Notes under the pieces: generated by a model
What the model saw: only the letters and a program-made list of their open reading frames with translations
What the model was told of the DNA's origin: nothing
Database searches by the model: none
Part shown: one piece after another, positions 33,671 through 43,942 of the stretch
Numbering within the stretch: the stretch's first letter is position 1
How the letters are laid out: each line of letters opens with the position of its first letter
Program-made: the position numbers and the translations under genes
From: an uncultured Clostridia bacterium
GTDB lineage: Bacteria; Bacillota; Clostridia; TANB77; CAG-508
Direction of reading: 5' to 3'
Length of the DNA: 49,893 nucleotides
Assembly (NCBI GenBank): GCA_949745595.1
Contig: CATJWN010000035.1
Span: forward strand, 1 to 49,893

Positions 33671-35251
33671 CTATTTTGCAATAATTCTATTTTGTGCACT
33701 ATATGTGTCACGATACAATTTTTCTCTTTTTACTACTTGTCCATCTTGTTTATAAACTCTCCAAGAATCCCAAACAGAGCCGTTCACTCCTCCCTGAATA
33801 ACTTCTCCGCTTGAATATCCTGATTTTTTCTTATATTCAGTTGAGTATTTGATAGTTCTTACTTTAGCCGTTTCAATAGATATATCATACTCTGTTTCTC
33901 TTCTAAAACCATAAATTGAAATTCTTGCTTCTCCATCTTCAACACTAGATTCGATTTTAATAGGATAATCCCTATCATTTCTAAACTTAAAATCTGTTGA
34001 TCCCCATACTACTGTTGCATCTCTTCCACCTTCAACATACGATGGTATAAACATATGATTTCTTCTTGAAGTAATAGTCATATCTGCATAAAGAGCTGCA
34101 TTGTATAATGTACTTGAAATTTGACAAATTCCTCCGGCTAAACCATCTGTTACTCCGCCGTCTTGAAAAATAGCTGCATCTTTATAACCTGCTTCCCTTG
34201 TTCTCTTTCCAACTACTTTATTAAAAGAGAAAACCTCTCCCGGCATTATAACAGTTCCATTTATTTTATTTGAAGCAAGTCTTAGGTTTGTAGTTCTATT
34301 TGGATTATTCACATAATTTGTAGAAAAACTGGCAAGTCTATGCGGAAAAGCTTCCATTCCAATATCGTCTGTAAGTACTTCTGGTTTAGTCAAAGTTAAT
34401 TCCACTTTATATTCTTCACTATCTGGATTATCGTAAATAAACCTTTGCACATCTTCTACATCAAAATCTACACCCACAACGTGTGGATACACCATATATA
34501 CTGGTTCCTTTATAAAATACGCATCTTGTGTTTCAACATATATATCATCATGAATTGCTTGCAAATCTATAGGTTCTGGATATTTCACATATGTTGGAAT
34601 TTCAATATATTGATGACTATAACTTATATCTTGCAAAGCTTTTAATATAGTATCTTCCAATTCTTCAATATGTATGCCCGCTCCATTTACACCATTGGTA
34701 ATAATTAATTCGTCATCATCTTCTAAATAATAACTACTTTGCTCTAGTTGGTCTGGAAGTTTTCCTTCTATGTCTACAATATAATCTCTAAGCGCTTGCT
34801 CATTATACTTCAAAATTGGTTCAATATCAATATGTGTCATAAGCACAGCTATATAATCCTTAACATTTTGAATTAATGAGCCTTTTCTTGCAATATTATA
34901 AGCGAAATCTACAGATGCTTCTACATCAAATTCTGCTTCAATTTGCTCTATAGCTACATTATAATTATAGTTCTTATAAGTAAGAACTATACATTCATTC
35001 ATCTGGTCTTTTAGGTTGTTTTGAATAACCTCACAAGCTTCTGCTTTAGTAAGTCCAGAAACATTAGTGCCTTTAATAAATACACCCGATTGAATAGTAT
35101 TACTATTTATGTGATTTCTATAAAACACAAAAAAACTAGCAAGTACAATACCAATCGCAATTGCTACCATTACAACATAAATAAATAAAGTATTATCTCT
35201 TCTAAACATTTTTACAATGTTTTTATTTGAGGCAAGTCTAAAATCTGGCAT
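33671..35251 (-). CDS. VanW-family protein with YoaR-like domain
   Basis: 526 residues. Membrane helix (residues ~22-45), a putative peptidoglycan-binding YoaR-like region (residues ~55-270) and a VanW domain with LRLASNKINGTVIMPGEVFS, AGGICQISSTLYNAAL and the C-terminal beta region. VanW proteins are associated with glycopeptide resistance and the clostridial wall; mechanism unknown. AAGGAA precedes the ATG. Confidence 0.9.
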   Translation of the reverse strand: MPDFRLASNKNIVKMFRRDNTLFIYVVMVAIAIGIVLASFFVFYRNHINSNTIQSGVFIKGTNVSGLTKAEACEVIQNNLKDQMNECIVLTYKNYNYNVAIEQIEAEFDVEASVDFAYNIARKGSLIQNVKDYIAVLMTHIDIEPILKYNEQALRDYIVDIEGKLPDQLEQSSYYLEDDDELIITNGVNGAGIHIEELEDTILKALQDISYSHQYIEIPTYVKYPEPIDLQAIHDDIYVETQDAYFIKEPVYMVYPHVVGVDFDVEDVQRFIYDNPDSEEYKVELTLTKPEVLTDDIGMEAFPHRLASFSTNYVNNPNRTTNLRLASNKINGTVIMPGEVFSFNKVVGKRTREAGYKDAAIFQDGGVTDGLAGGICQISSTLYNAALYADMTITSRRNHMFIPSYVEGGRDATVVWGSTDFKFRNDRDYPIKIESSVEDGEARISIYGFRRETEYDISIETAKVRTIKYSTEYKKKSGYSSGEVIQGGVNGSVWDSWRVYKQDGQVVKREKLYRDTYSAQNRIIAK

Positions 35252-35322
35252 ATTTATTCCTTCTATTATTCCTATTTTTCTATCACATTATATTATATAT
35301 TATTCTATAAATCAATAGAAAA

Positions 35323-35342
35323 GCTCTGGAAAAAACCAGAGC
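35323..35342 (-). terminator. Hairpin after the phosphodiester glycosidase gene
   Basis: GCTCTGG/CCAGAGC with a six-base A loop (T on the minus strand) and TTTT after the stem. Confidence 0.7.
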
Positions 35343-35348
35343 CAAAAT

Positions 35349-36500
35349 TTATTTTAATTTATCTTCTACTAAAGTATGGTCACTATCATCGCTGTCGTCT
35401 TTAGTTAGTATAAATCCTGTTGCAATAGGCCTTGTTTTGTGAGCACCTGTACTATCGATTGGATCATTTACAATCGTATCATTTACAACTAATACGCTTG
35501 AAGTACCACCATCTAAGTTAGCAGCATTTATTGCACCATATCTTTGCATAACTTCAATTAAGTCATCCATATCAGCACCAGGTCTTGTTGCTGTTCTTCC
35601 GTCTATAACTAAGAAAAGTACTATACCATCTTTTCTTTGTCCAATAGCTGTTCTTGGAGCAGAACCCCATCCACCATTACCTAATACTTTAGATGGCACA
35701 CCATCTACAATCAAGAATGGTCCAAAAGTAACACAATCACGAATATTTGCTTTTGTTGCTTGCGCTGTTGACATCTTACCTAAAAGAAGTCTATCGTCTT
35801 TATCAAAACCTATGATACCACCAGCACCTGAATAAGATTTTGAAGTAGCTTCTTTTCCACTACAAATTGTTAAGCCAAGTGGTGAACCACCTGTACTATT
35901 AAAGTTAGGATCATCAAAACCACCACCGTTAATAGCAATTAAAGCATCATTATCTGAAGCCATTTTTGTTAAGTATTGTCCAGATGTTCCTAATTTTTTA
36001 GTTACAACAGTCTTAATTCTTTCAGGTTCATATACTGCGACTAAATATCCTGAATAGCCTTTACCTTTTATTTCTATAATTTTATAATCATTATTATCTT
36101 TATCGCGTTCTAATATCTGTCTTTCATATTCATTTTCATATGTAGTTTTGTTAGCCAAACTCTTATCGATTAAATCTGGGTTCGATATTTTATCTACTTC
36201 TATGATCTTGTTATTGTCTAAAACATGCTGTATAACATCATCACTATAAAACCAAGTTGCAAGATATTGATGTGTCATTGTTGTCATTGCTGTAGTTATG
36301 TACCAATCTCTAAAAGCTGAAAATGGTCCATATAATAAGAATAATACTGAGCATATTCCTATGGTTCCCAATATAAACAAAACTGTAAATACTGTTTTAA
36401 CTTTTGAATTACCACCTTGTTTTTTTCTTCTGTTATTGCTATTACTACTGCTTGGCTTTCTTTTTATTTCTGAACTTCTTTTGTTAGTTTCTTTTTCCAT
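35349..36500 (-). CDS. Phosphodiester glycosidase (NAGPA-domain) exoprotein
   Basis: 383 residues. A basic low-complexity N-terminus (residues 1-30), a membrane helix (~34-56), then a domain with ALIAINGGGFDDPNF, TAIGQRKDGIVLFLVIDGRT and GAINAANLDGGTSSVLVVND, the signature of the NAGPA/phosphodiester alpha-N-acetylglucosaminidase-like family involved in exopolysaccharide processing. GAGGGA precedes the ATG. Outside the cell by topology. Confidence 0.92.
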   Translation of the reverse strand: MEKETNKRSSEIKRKPSSSNSNNRRKKQGGNSKVKTVFTVLFILGTIGICSVLFLLYGPFSAFRDWYITTAMTTMTHQYLATWFYSDDVIQHVLDNNKIIEVDKISNPDLIDKSLANKTTYENEYERQILERDKDNNDYKIIEIKGKGYSGYLVAVYEPERIKTVVTKKLGTSGQYLTKMASDNDALIAINGGGFDDPNFNSTGGSPLGLTICSGKEATSKSYSGAGGIIGFDKDDRLLLGKMSTAQATKANIRDCVTFGPFLIVDGVPSKVLGNGGWGSAPRTAIGQRKDGIVLFLVIDGRTATRPGADMDDLIEVMQRYGAINAANLDGGTSSVLVVNDTIVNDPIDSTGAHKTRPIATGFILTKDDSDDSDHTLVEDKLK

Positions 36501-36597
36501 TGTTCATCCCTCTTTTTTCCTTTTTTCGACAATATCTATTGTACCTAATATTAAATCTTTTGTCCAGTAATTTACAAAAATTTAATATTTCTTAAGA

Positions 36598-37677
36598 TTA
36601 TTTCTTTTTGTTGTCTGCGCCCTCTTGTTCAGCAATACCAACTAATCTAGTGATATTGTCTTCATCTCCGGGTCTTAATTCTGTTACAAAATCTTTAATT
36701 TGATATTGTACATAAATATAATTTTTATTCTCCTTTAAAACTGCTTCAAAAGAATAATTAGCTTCTATATCTTCAATTCTTGTGTTTGATTTTTCTTGTA
36801 TTTCTACTTGAGATTTTTTATTTATATTTCCTATAGCTTTGTATTCTCCAGCCGCATCTCTTTCTGTCACTTTAATTGAAGTAATTTCATATTTTTCTTC
36901 TTTTAACTTAGTTGAATCACTACCAGCTGAATAGAATTTTGAATTATTATTATACTTCATATAATTAGTAAAAGAATTTAAATGGTCATTAACTCTCATA
37001 CCAGTAAGTTCCTCAACAAATTTATGAACATTCTTTCCTGTCATAGAATACTTACCATTTGAAGAAATCTCAAGACCTTTATTAGTTGAAACCTTATTAT
37101 TGAAGAAATCATTTGCAATCAAAAGTAGTATTGTATTTTTTTCTAGTTCACTTGCATCACTGCCATATCTACCAATTGTAATTGCGTATTCAGTTAATTC
37201 ATTTTTAATAGCCTCTTCGTCTACCTCTTTTGTGCTTAGATTGTCTTCAACTTCAGTAGCTGGTAGATTCTCACCTTCTTCGTCTAAATCTGGCACCTCT
37301 GTTTCGCTAAATTGGTATGGTTCATCCAACACAACCATATCTGGCACACGATTTGTTGCAATATTTTCTATAACTGGTGTTATATCGGAAAATATATTCT
37401 TAGAAGTATATTCATCTTGACCTTCTAGTCCACTATTAGCAATACCAGTATGTCTACTTTTATATAAATAAATATTACAAAAAATAGAAATCATTAATAG
37501 TACTATTAAAAGCACCATTAAATATCTTTCTAAATATGTGTGTTTTCTTATTCTAATATTACTCGTATCAATATCATTTTTTATTTGAACACTCACTTGC
37601 TCTTTACTTACCATCAATTTATCTTCAGAAAATCTCTTTTTTATAAATTCGTCCTTTTCATTATTTGACATAATCAT
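36598..37677 (-). CDS. Membrane-anchored protein next to a sigma-like gene (possible anti-sigma)
   Basis: About 359 residues. A cytoplasmic charged N-terminus, a membrane helix (residues ~51-70) and an acidic external region containing LLIANDFFNNKVSTNKGLEI. No named domain. The ATG at 37677 overlaps the sigma-like gene end by 17 bases (an alternative ATG is at 37671). The order and overlap with a sigma-factor gene suggest an anti-sigma or sigma-linked sensor; this is inference. Confidence 0.6.
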   Translation of the reverse strand: MIMSNNEKDEFIKKRFSEDKLMVSKEQVSVQIKNDIDTSNIRIRKHTYLERYLMVLLIVLLMISIFCNIYLYKSRHTGIANSGLEGQDEYTSKNIFSDITPVIENIATNRVPDMVVLDEPYQFSETEVPDLDEEGENLPATEVEDNLSTKEVDEEAIKNELTEYAITIGRYGSDASELEKNTILLLIANDFFNNKVSTNKGLEISSNGKYSMTGKNVHKFVEELTGMRVNDHLNSFTNYMKYNNNSKFYSAGSDSTKLKEEKYEITSIKVTERDAAGEYKAIGNINKKSQVEIQEKSNTRIEDIEANYSFEAVLKENKNYIYVQYQIKDFVTELRPGDEDNITRLVGIAEQEGADNKKK

Positions 37678-38206
37678 TGTATTTCTTCGTCCCTTCATCC
37701 GAAATAATTTCAAATAATCTAATTCTCGCTTTATCTAAAATGGCTTCAACATCCCTTGAAGATTTTTTCAAAAGATTAGCTATTTGTTGTACCTCAAGTC
37801 CATCATAATAATAAAGTACAGAAATTAATCTTAAATCCTTTGTTAAAGATGTAATACACTCTTCCGTTATAGAGTTTGCTCTATAATCCCTGTATTCAAT
37901 AGCTTTACTATTATCATCATCTTCAAGATAATCTAACCATTTTGTATTTCTGCTTTTCTTCAGATAAATTTCTTCACAATGCTTAATCAAAAACTTCATA
38001 GCAAGTGGTAGTAATTGTTCTTCTTTTCTTACATTGACAATTTCTTTAAATAGATGTTTCATAGAAATTTTCATAACATGAATAACATCATCTTCCAATG
38101 TAAAATAACATCTAGCTGTCTTGTACATCTTAATCTCTAAATCTTCGGTAAGAGCTTTAAAAGCTTCTTTATTACCTTTTCTAGCTTCTAATAATAATTC
38201 TTCCAT
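37661..38206 (-). CDS. Sigma-70-like protein (divergent ECF type)
   Basis: 181 residues. N-terminus EELLLEARKGNKEAFKALTE looks like ECF region 2; the C-terminus (LISVLYYYDGLEVQQIANLL then SRDVEAILDKARIRLFEII) is a region-4 helix-turn-helix. Region 2 is weak (no clear core RNA polymerase-binding match), so it could be a diverged ECF factor or a helix-turn-helix regulator. Cotranscribed with the membrane protein downstream. Confidence 0.75.
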   Translation of the reverse strand: MEELLLEARKGNKEAFKALTEDLEIKMYKTARCYFTLEDDVIHVMKISMKHLFKEIVNVRKEEQLLPLAMKFLIKHCEEIYLKKSRNTKWLDYLEDDDNSKAIEYRDYRANSITEECITSLTKDLRLISVLYYYDGLEVQQIANLLKKSSRDVEAILDKARIRLFEIISDEGTKKYNDYVK

Positions 38207-38223
38207 AGATTTACCTCTTTTAA

Positions 38224-38481
38224 TTATTTATCATTTGTTACATAGCAATCATAGATAATATTGTCTTTTTCTTCTTCTGTTAGTTCTCTATTTAAAGTAG
38301 CTATACGTGACTGCATTATATTAACTGCTTTGTCTAAAGCCTCGTTTAGCTTTCTTGTAGAAAATATCCTTTGTTGTAATTCAATCTCTCTTTGAATTTT
38401 CTCTTCTCTGTCAACAAAAATATACACAGCAATCGCCAAGCCTAAAATAATCCCCAATATAAAATATGCATATATTTCCAA
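38224..38481 (-). CDS. Small membrane-anchored coiled-coil protein
   Basis: About 85-90 residues: one helix near the N-terminus (YAYFILGIILGLAIAVYIFV) followed by a charged helical tail. The upstream ATG at 38496 is immediately followed by GGAGG, so translation more likely starts at TTG 38481. Located 17 bases before the sigma-like gene and probably cotranscribed. Function unknown. Confidence 0.6.
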   Translation of the reverse strand: MEIYAYFILGIILGLAIAVYIFVDREEKIQREIELQQRIFSTRKLNEALDKAVNIMQSRIATLNRELTEEEKDNIIYDCYVTNDK

Positions 38482-38576
38482 ACTAAATTCCTCCATTTTA
38501 TATAATTATATAATATTATATCATTATTTTAAAAAAAAGAAACAATTTTATTAATTTTTTAGTAAAACATTTCAAT

Positions 38577-40337
38577 TTATCTCATATTATCAATGTTTTT
38601 TATTATGCTTGGATCAATCTTATAATTTCTATTTTCATCCATCAAGCCATTAATTTCTTGTTGAACATCTGATAGTTGAGTATAACAATAACCTGAAACA
38701 TATGGTATGCTTTTTATTGTCTCTGTAAGCTTTGTGAATCTTTCTATAAGTTCTTTCTCATCTCTAGCATGATCACCATATCCCCATCCTTTTTCCGAAT
38801 TAATTGCAATACCACCATATTCACTCATAATGATTGGTTGACCTTTATATTGATATCCATTAGCAAATAATCTATGCTTTCCGTTATATTCTTTAGAATT
38901 ATTTAATACTTTCTTTTCTGTGTCTACATATTCTTTATAAAGTAATTCAGCATCTTGTTTATAATCATGTATCGTAATAATATCTGATATTGTATGTTCC
39001 CATCCATCATTAGTAATAACTGGTCTAGTGTTATCTATTGCTTTAGTTAGATAATATAAAGTATTTGCAAAGTTTTGCTCTTTTTTGCATGCACTGACTT
39101 TAGGTATTCCCCATGATTCGTTAATCGGCACCCAAGTAATTATCGAAGGATGGTTATAATTTTGCTTAACAACTCTTATCCATTCGTTTGTGAAATTTTG
39201 TAATGAATTGTCATTAAACTTATAACAGCTTGCCATTTCACTCCAAACTAATACACCTTTAACATCACACCAATATAAAAATCTCTCATCTTCTAATTTT
39301 TGATGCTTTCTAATTCCATTGTAGCCAAAAGCTAATACACTTTCTATATCTTTTATTAAACTTTCTTCACTTGGTGGAGTCAAATGTGATTCTTTCCAGT
39401 ATCCTTGGTCCAATATTAATTTCAAATATAATTCTTCTTCATTTAAATATATTTTATTTCCCTTAATTTCTAACTCTCTTATACCAAAGTAAGAAGCTAC
39501 ATTATCTATGACCGCATCTTCACAAAATAATTTATAATTGATGTCATATAAATTAGGATTATTAATTGACCATTTTTGTATATTATGTTTTATGCCTTCT
39601 TTTACCACATTAACATCTATTTTTTCATAATTTCCATTTATTATTTCTCTTGCACTGTTTAATATCTGTCCATCAAATGATATTTCTGTTTCAATATAAT
39701 ATTTTTGTTCTTCAAAATCTTTTTCTGTTAAATTGGTTTCTATTTCTAATTGAACTGTATCTGTTTTTGGTGTAATTTTAACTCTTTTTAAATATTTTTT
39801 AGATACCCATTCTAACCACACGGTTTTCCATATTCCCGTTGTTTGTATGTACCAGCATCCCCAACTTTCCTTTTTATACCTTTGTTTACCTCTTGGTTGT
39901 TCTTGTGACAAAGAATCTTCCACTTTTATTGTAATATCATTTTCACCTTCTATAGCATATTTTTCTATATCAAATGAAAATCTTGAATAGGCACCAATAT
40001 TTTCTCCTACATATTTTCCATTAATCCATACTTTTGTTTTGTAATCACTGCCTTCAAAATTTAATATTACTTTGCTATTCTGTAATTTTTCTCTTGCTAT
40101 ATTTATTTTTCTATTATACCATACTATGTAATGCACACTTTCATCTTTTATTCCACTTAATTCAGTCTCATACGTAAATGGCACAACTATTTTTGTACTC
40201 ATTGGAAATTCCTTATAATATTCCTTTGTTTCTCCTTCATCATTATCATCAAATATGAAATTCCATTCTCCATTTAAATTTTCCCAGTTTCTTCTTACAA
40301 ATTGTGGTCTTGGATAATCTTTTATATAACATTTCAT
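38577..40337 (-). CDS. Glycoside hydrolase family 2 enzyme (beta-galactosidase/glucuronidase type)
   Basis: 586 residues. N-terminal sugar-binding domain (VRRNWENLNGEWNFIFDDND), immunoglobulin-like domain and TIM barrel with acid/base Glu in VPINESWG and nucleophile Glu in IIMSEYGG. No signal peptide, so cytoplasmic. It retains a compact length (no large C-terminal domain). AGGAG precedes the ATG. Next to an ABC exporter, but a functional link is not evident. Confidence 0.93.
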   Translation of the reverse strand: MKCYIKDYPRPQFVRRNWENLNGEWNFIFDDNDEGETKEYYKEFPMSTKIVVPFTYETELSGIKDESVHYIVWYNRKINIAREKLQNSKVILNFEGSDYKTKVWINGKYVGENIGAYSRFSFDIEKYAIEGENDITIKVEDSLSQEQPRGKQRYKKESWGCWYIQTTGIWKTVWLEWVSKKYLKRVKITPKTDTVQLEIETNLTEKDFEEQKYYIETEISFDGQILNSAREIINGNYEKIDVNVVKEGIKHNIQKWSINNPNLYDINYKLFCEDAVIDNVASYFGIRELEIKGNKIYLNEEELYLKLILDQGYWKESHLTPPSEESLIKDIESVLAFGYNGIRKHQKLEDERFLYWCDVKGVLVWSEMASCYKFNDNSLQNFTNEWIRVVKQNYNHPSIITWVPINESWGIPKVSACKKEQNFANTLYYLTKAIDNTRPVITNDGWEHTISDIITIHDYKQDAELLYKEYVDTEKKVLNNSKEYNGKHRLFANGYQYKGQPIIMSEYGGIAINSEKGWGYGDHARDEKELIERFTKLTETIKSIPYVSGYCYTQLSDVQQEINGLMDENRNYKIDPSIIKNIDNMR

Positions 40338-40358
40338 TTTATTATCTCCTATAATATA

Positions 40359-42048
40359 TTAGACTGTAACTAGTTCATAATATTCTCCTTGTTTTTTCAT
40401 AAGTTCATTATGATTGCCCTCTTCTATTATTTTTCCATCTTTCATAAATAATATCTTGTCACAATTTTTTACAGTAGATAATCTGTGTGCTATAATAAAA
40501 CTAATTTTTCCTTTTGTTATCTCTTCAATTGCTTGTCTTACTAGCATTTCTGATTTATAAGAAAGTGAAGCTGTTGCTTCATCTAAAATAATAATTTCTG
40601 GATTTTCTACCATAACTCTAGTAAAATTTAATAATTGTTTTTCTCCTGCAGAAAAAACATCTGTATCACTTGAAATCTTAGTTTCATATCCATCTTTTAG
40701 ACTCATTATTTTTTCATGCAAATTTAATTTTTTACAAATTTCTATTATCTTATCTTTGGAAATATCTTTATTAGCATAATTTATATTCTCTATAATTGTA
40801 CCATCAAATATTACAACTTTTTGCATTATATAGCCTATTTTACTTCTTAAACTTCTTATACTATATTCTCCATAGTCTTTTCCATTTATTTTAATAGTTC
40901 CTTCATTTAAATCATAGAACCTACACAATAAATTTACCAAACTTGTCTTTCCACTGCCTGTTCTTCCAATTAACGCTATACTTTGATTTTTCTGAACTCC
41001 AAACGATATATCGTTTAATATATTTTTTTCACCGTTGTAAGCAAAATTAACATTATTAAATTCTACTTTATCTATATTCTCAAGAGTAATACCAATATCA
41101 ATATTTTCTTCTTCATTTTGTAATATATTGTTTAATTTTTCATATGCTATCTTTCCAGCATTTCTGTATTGAAACCCTTCTATCACCCATTTAGCATATG
41201 TTTCTGGAGAATATATATATCTAGCAAGTATTATTATAGCGCCATATGATATTATGCCCTGTTCTATACTAGCTGCTCCTATTAGTATAGTTACTACTAC
41301 TATAAAAGAAACTATAAAATCATACAAACAGCTATATAGTCTAATATTTTTTTCTAATTTATTTGTAACTTCTTCATATTGTGATATTAATTCTTTTATC
41401 TCCTTTACTCTTTCTGCCTCAATTTCTAAAACTTTTATTGTAGAATATCCTTGAACTTGCTCATTTGACCAATTTAATATTTTAGCATTCATTTCTCTTT
41501 TTAATCTTGTATATTCAATTGATTTCTTATTAAACAAATGTGTTACAAAAAAGCCTAGCATATATATTAAAAAAGTTATTGTAACAATAGGAATATTTAA
41601 ATAAGCTAAAACTAATAAAGTTCCTACTAGTCTTGTTATTCCTCCAAAATATGCTCTACATATCCCATTCCCATACCATAAAGAAAATTCTTTAGTATCA
41701 TTTATGATATTTTCTAATATTTCACCTACCCTTATTTTATCTAAATTACTTTGCTTAGTGCTTTGTAATTTTTTATAAATTTTTTCACGATAATCTGCTT
41801 GCAATTCTCTTTCTAAAATAACATCATTAAAATCTTCAAAATATGTCACAATAGCTCTTAATATATTAACTCCAAAATAACTTATACCTAATATAAGTAT
41901 TAATTTTATATCTTTACTAGGTATTGCATATTCTACCATTACTATCATATAAGCTATAAAAGCTACAACAGCAATACTCGTAATAAACCATCCGGATAGT
42001 TAATTTAATTGCTTGTTTTTTATAGTTCTTTAAAATTTCATTTAACAT
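40359..42048 (-). CDS. ABC exporter subunit (canonical ATPase site), read through a +1 shift at CGG
   Basis: From ATG 42048 (3 bases after the partner stop, GAGGAAG before it) frame 1 reads 18 codons ending KQAIKLTI; codon 19 is CGG (41992-41994). Skipping its C gives GWFITSIAVVAFIAYMIVMV, the missing first helix, and the frame runs on for a total of about 562 residues, close to the partner's 586. Walker A GRTGSGKTS, signature FSAGEKQLL (degenerate) and Walker B IIILDEATAS. Without recoding only a start at an internal ATG (41948) would be possible, losing part of helix 1. Confidence 0.85.
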
Positions 42049-42051
42049 TAT

Positions 42052-43812
42052 TTATACTTCCTCATCTTCTAATATTTTATTGTCACTTATTTCTATAATA
42101 TCTTTGTATAACATATTATTTTTCATTAATTCTTCATGAGTTCCCTCTTCTATAGTTTTATTATTGATAAATAATACTTTATCGCATTTTTTTACAACTT
42201 CTGAATCATGCGAAATAATTATTGCTCCTTTTTTCATTTCTATAATATTATTTAATATATTAATTTTTGTTTTTGTATCAAGCTTTGATAAAGAATCATC
42301 AAAAATAATAAAACTATTCTCTTTAATTAGTGTTCTTGCTATTGCTATTCTTTGCTTTTGACCACCAGAAACATTATTGCCACCTTTGCCTATCATATAA
42401 TTAATCGTATTATCAAAACCTTTTATATCTTCATATATTTCAGCTAATTTCAATGCTTCTAGTATTTTTTGTTCTTCAACCTCTCTATTTACTATATTAA
42501 CATTGTTTTTAATAGTATCTGTAAATAAATATGTATCTTGAAGAACTATTCCTATATAGTCTCTTAAGCTTTTTTTATTAATATCTTTTATATTTAATTT
42601 TCCTACATAAATATTTCCTGTATAATCATAAAATCCTAGTATAGTCTTTGATATAACAGTTTTCCCTGAACCATTGTCACCTATAATTGCTACATTTTCG
42701 TTCTTTTTTATTGTAAAATTCAAATCATGTAGTATAGTATTATCATTTAATTTTATAGCAACATTTTCAAAAATAATATCTCCATCTAGTTTTATCTCAG
42801 GGTTAATTTCTTTATCTTCCTCTAATTTCATTAACCCTGATAATTTTTTATAAGCAACTATAAATTCATTTACTGTTTTTAGTTTATCTACTGATTTATA
42901 TACATAATCTAAAATTTTTGTACTATATGTCAATAGTACTGATATTGTCGCAAGTGTAAGTTCTCCTTTTACAACTAAGATACCACCCCATAATAATATA
43001 AAAGGTTCCTTAAAGTTTCTTAAATTATGTGTTCCTATTCCATATAGCACTTTCATTTTAGCCAACTTTATATCTTTTCTTTTGTATTCACTATTCATTT
43101 TTGAAAAATCTTCTATTTCTTTATCTCTTCTATTGAAAATTTTTAACATCTTAGATTCTTCAATACCTATTGTTGTTTTATTTATTACTTCTCTATTCAT
43201 TTCAACAATATCTTCAACTAATGGTTTTGAAACTTTAAAATACCATATTGACAGAAGAACTATTAAAAGGCACATTATACCTACAAATAGACCTATCGTG
43301 ATATTTAATTTTAAAGTCTGTGCAACTGCAAATATAATAATAAAAAATGTATCAAAAAATAAATTTATTTGAGAATTAAAAAATTCTGAATAAACACTTG
43401 CATCATTATTAACTCTTTGTATTACATTAGATTTATCTATACTACTAAATTGCATATATTCAATTTTAGGTATGTGGTCTAATATTATCTCTTTAACATT
43501 CCTATTTATTTTTAGATTGAATTTAGTATTAATTTTACTCTTTAGATAGTTAACTATAAACTCTAAAATATTTACTAATATCAGCACATAAACAAGAATT
43601 ACAATCTTTGACATTTTATCATTAGAATAAAATAATTTTCTTATAAAAATCGGAATTACACTTTCATCTCCCATAATAATTCCATCAAGTGCATATTGTA
43701 TAAACATTGGAATATAAACTAAAAGTCTTGAATATATCGCACTTAATATCAATGTTAAAACTATATAAAATTTTGTTCCTTTTAATGTTCTGTTTAAAAA
43801 ACTATTCTTCAT
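42052..43812 (-). CDS. ABC exporter subunit (degenerate Walker B Asp)
   Basis: 586 residues, six helices then the ATPase domain: Walker A GDNGSGKTV, signature NVSGGQKQR and Walker B FIIFDDSL, where the catalytic Glu is Asp. The downstream subunit has the normal Glu but a degenerate signature, so the pair forms a heterodimeric exporter with one inactive site, as in TM287/288. AAGGAA precedes the ATG. Confidence 0.92.
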   Translation of the reverse strand: MKNSFLNRTLKGTKFYIVLTLILSAIYSRLLVYIPMFIQYALDGIIMGDESVIPIFIRKLFYSNDKMSKIVILVYVLILVNILEFIVNYLKSKINTKFNLKINRNVKEIILDHIPKIEYMQFSSIDKSNVIQRVNNDASVYSEFFNSQINLFFDTFFIIIFAVAQTLKLNITIGLFVGIMCLLIVLLSIWYFKVSKPLVEDIVEMNREVINKTTIGIEESKMLKIFNRRDKEIEDFSKMNSEYKRKDIKLAKMKVLYGIGTHNLRNFKEPFILLWGGILVVKGELTLATISVLLTYSTKILDYVYKSVDKLKTVNEFIVAYKKLSGLMKLEEDKEINPEIKLDGDIIFENVAIKLNDNTILHDLNFTIKKNENVAIIGDNGSGKTVISKTILGFYDYTGNIYVGKLNIKDINKKSLRDYIGIVLQDTYLFTDTIKNNVNIVNREVEEQKILEALKLAEIYEDIKGFDNTINYMIGKGGNNVSGGQKQRIAIARTLIKENSFIIFDDSLSKLDTKTKINILNNIIEMKKGAIIISHDSEVVKKCDKVLFINNKTIEEGTHEELMKNNMLYKDIIEISDNKILEDEEV

Positions 43813-43885
43813 TTCATTATTCCTTTTGGACTATTTCATTTCAATAATTATTTGTCTAAATTTTACCATAGCATAACAAAAAAAT

Positions 43886-43919
43886 AAAGCATATAATAAA
43901 TTAAATTATTATACGCTTT
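43886..43919 (-). terminator. Terminator of the 159-aa gene
   Basis: AAAGCGTATAATAA-type stem (plus 43886-43919) with one G-T style mismatch, followed on the minus strand by eight T. Confidence 0.75.
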
Positions 43920-43942
43920 TTATTATACGTATTTAACTAACT

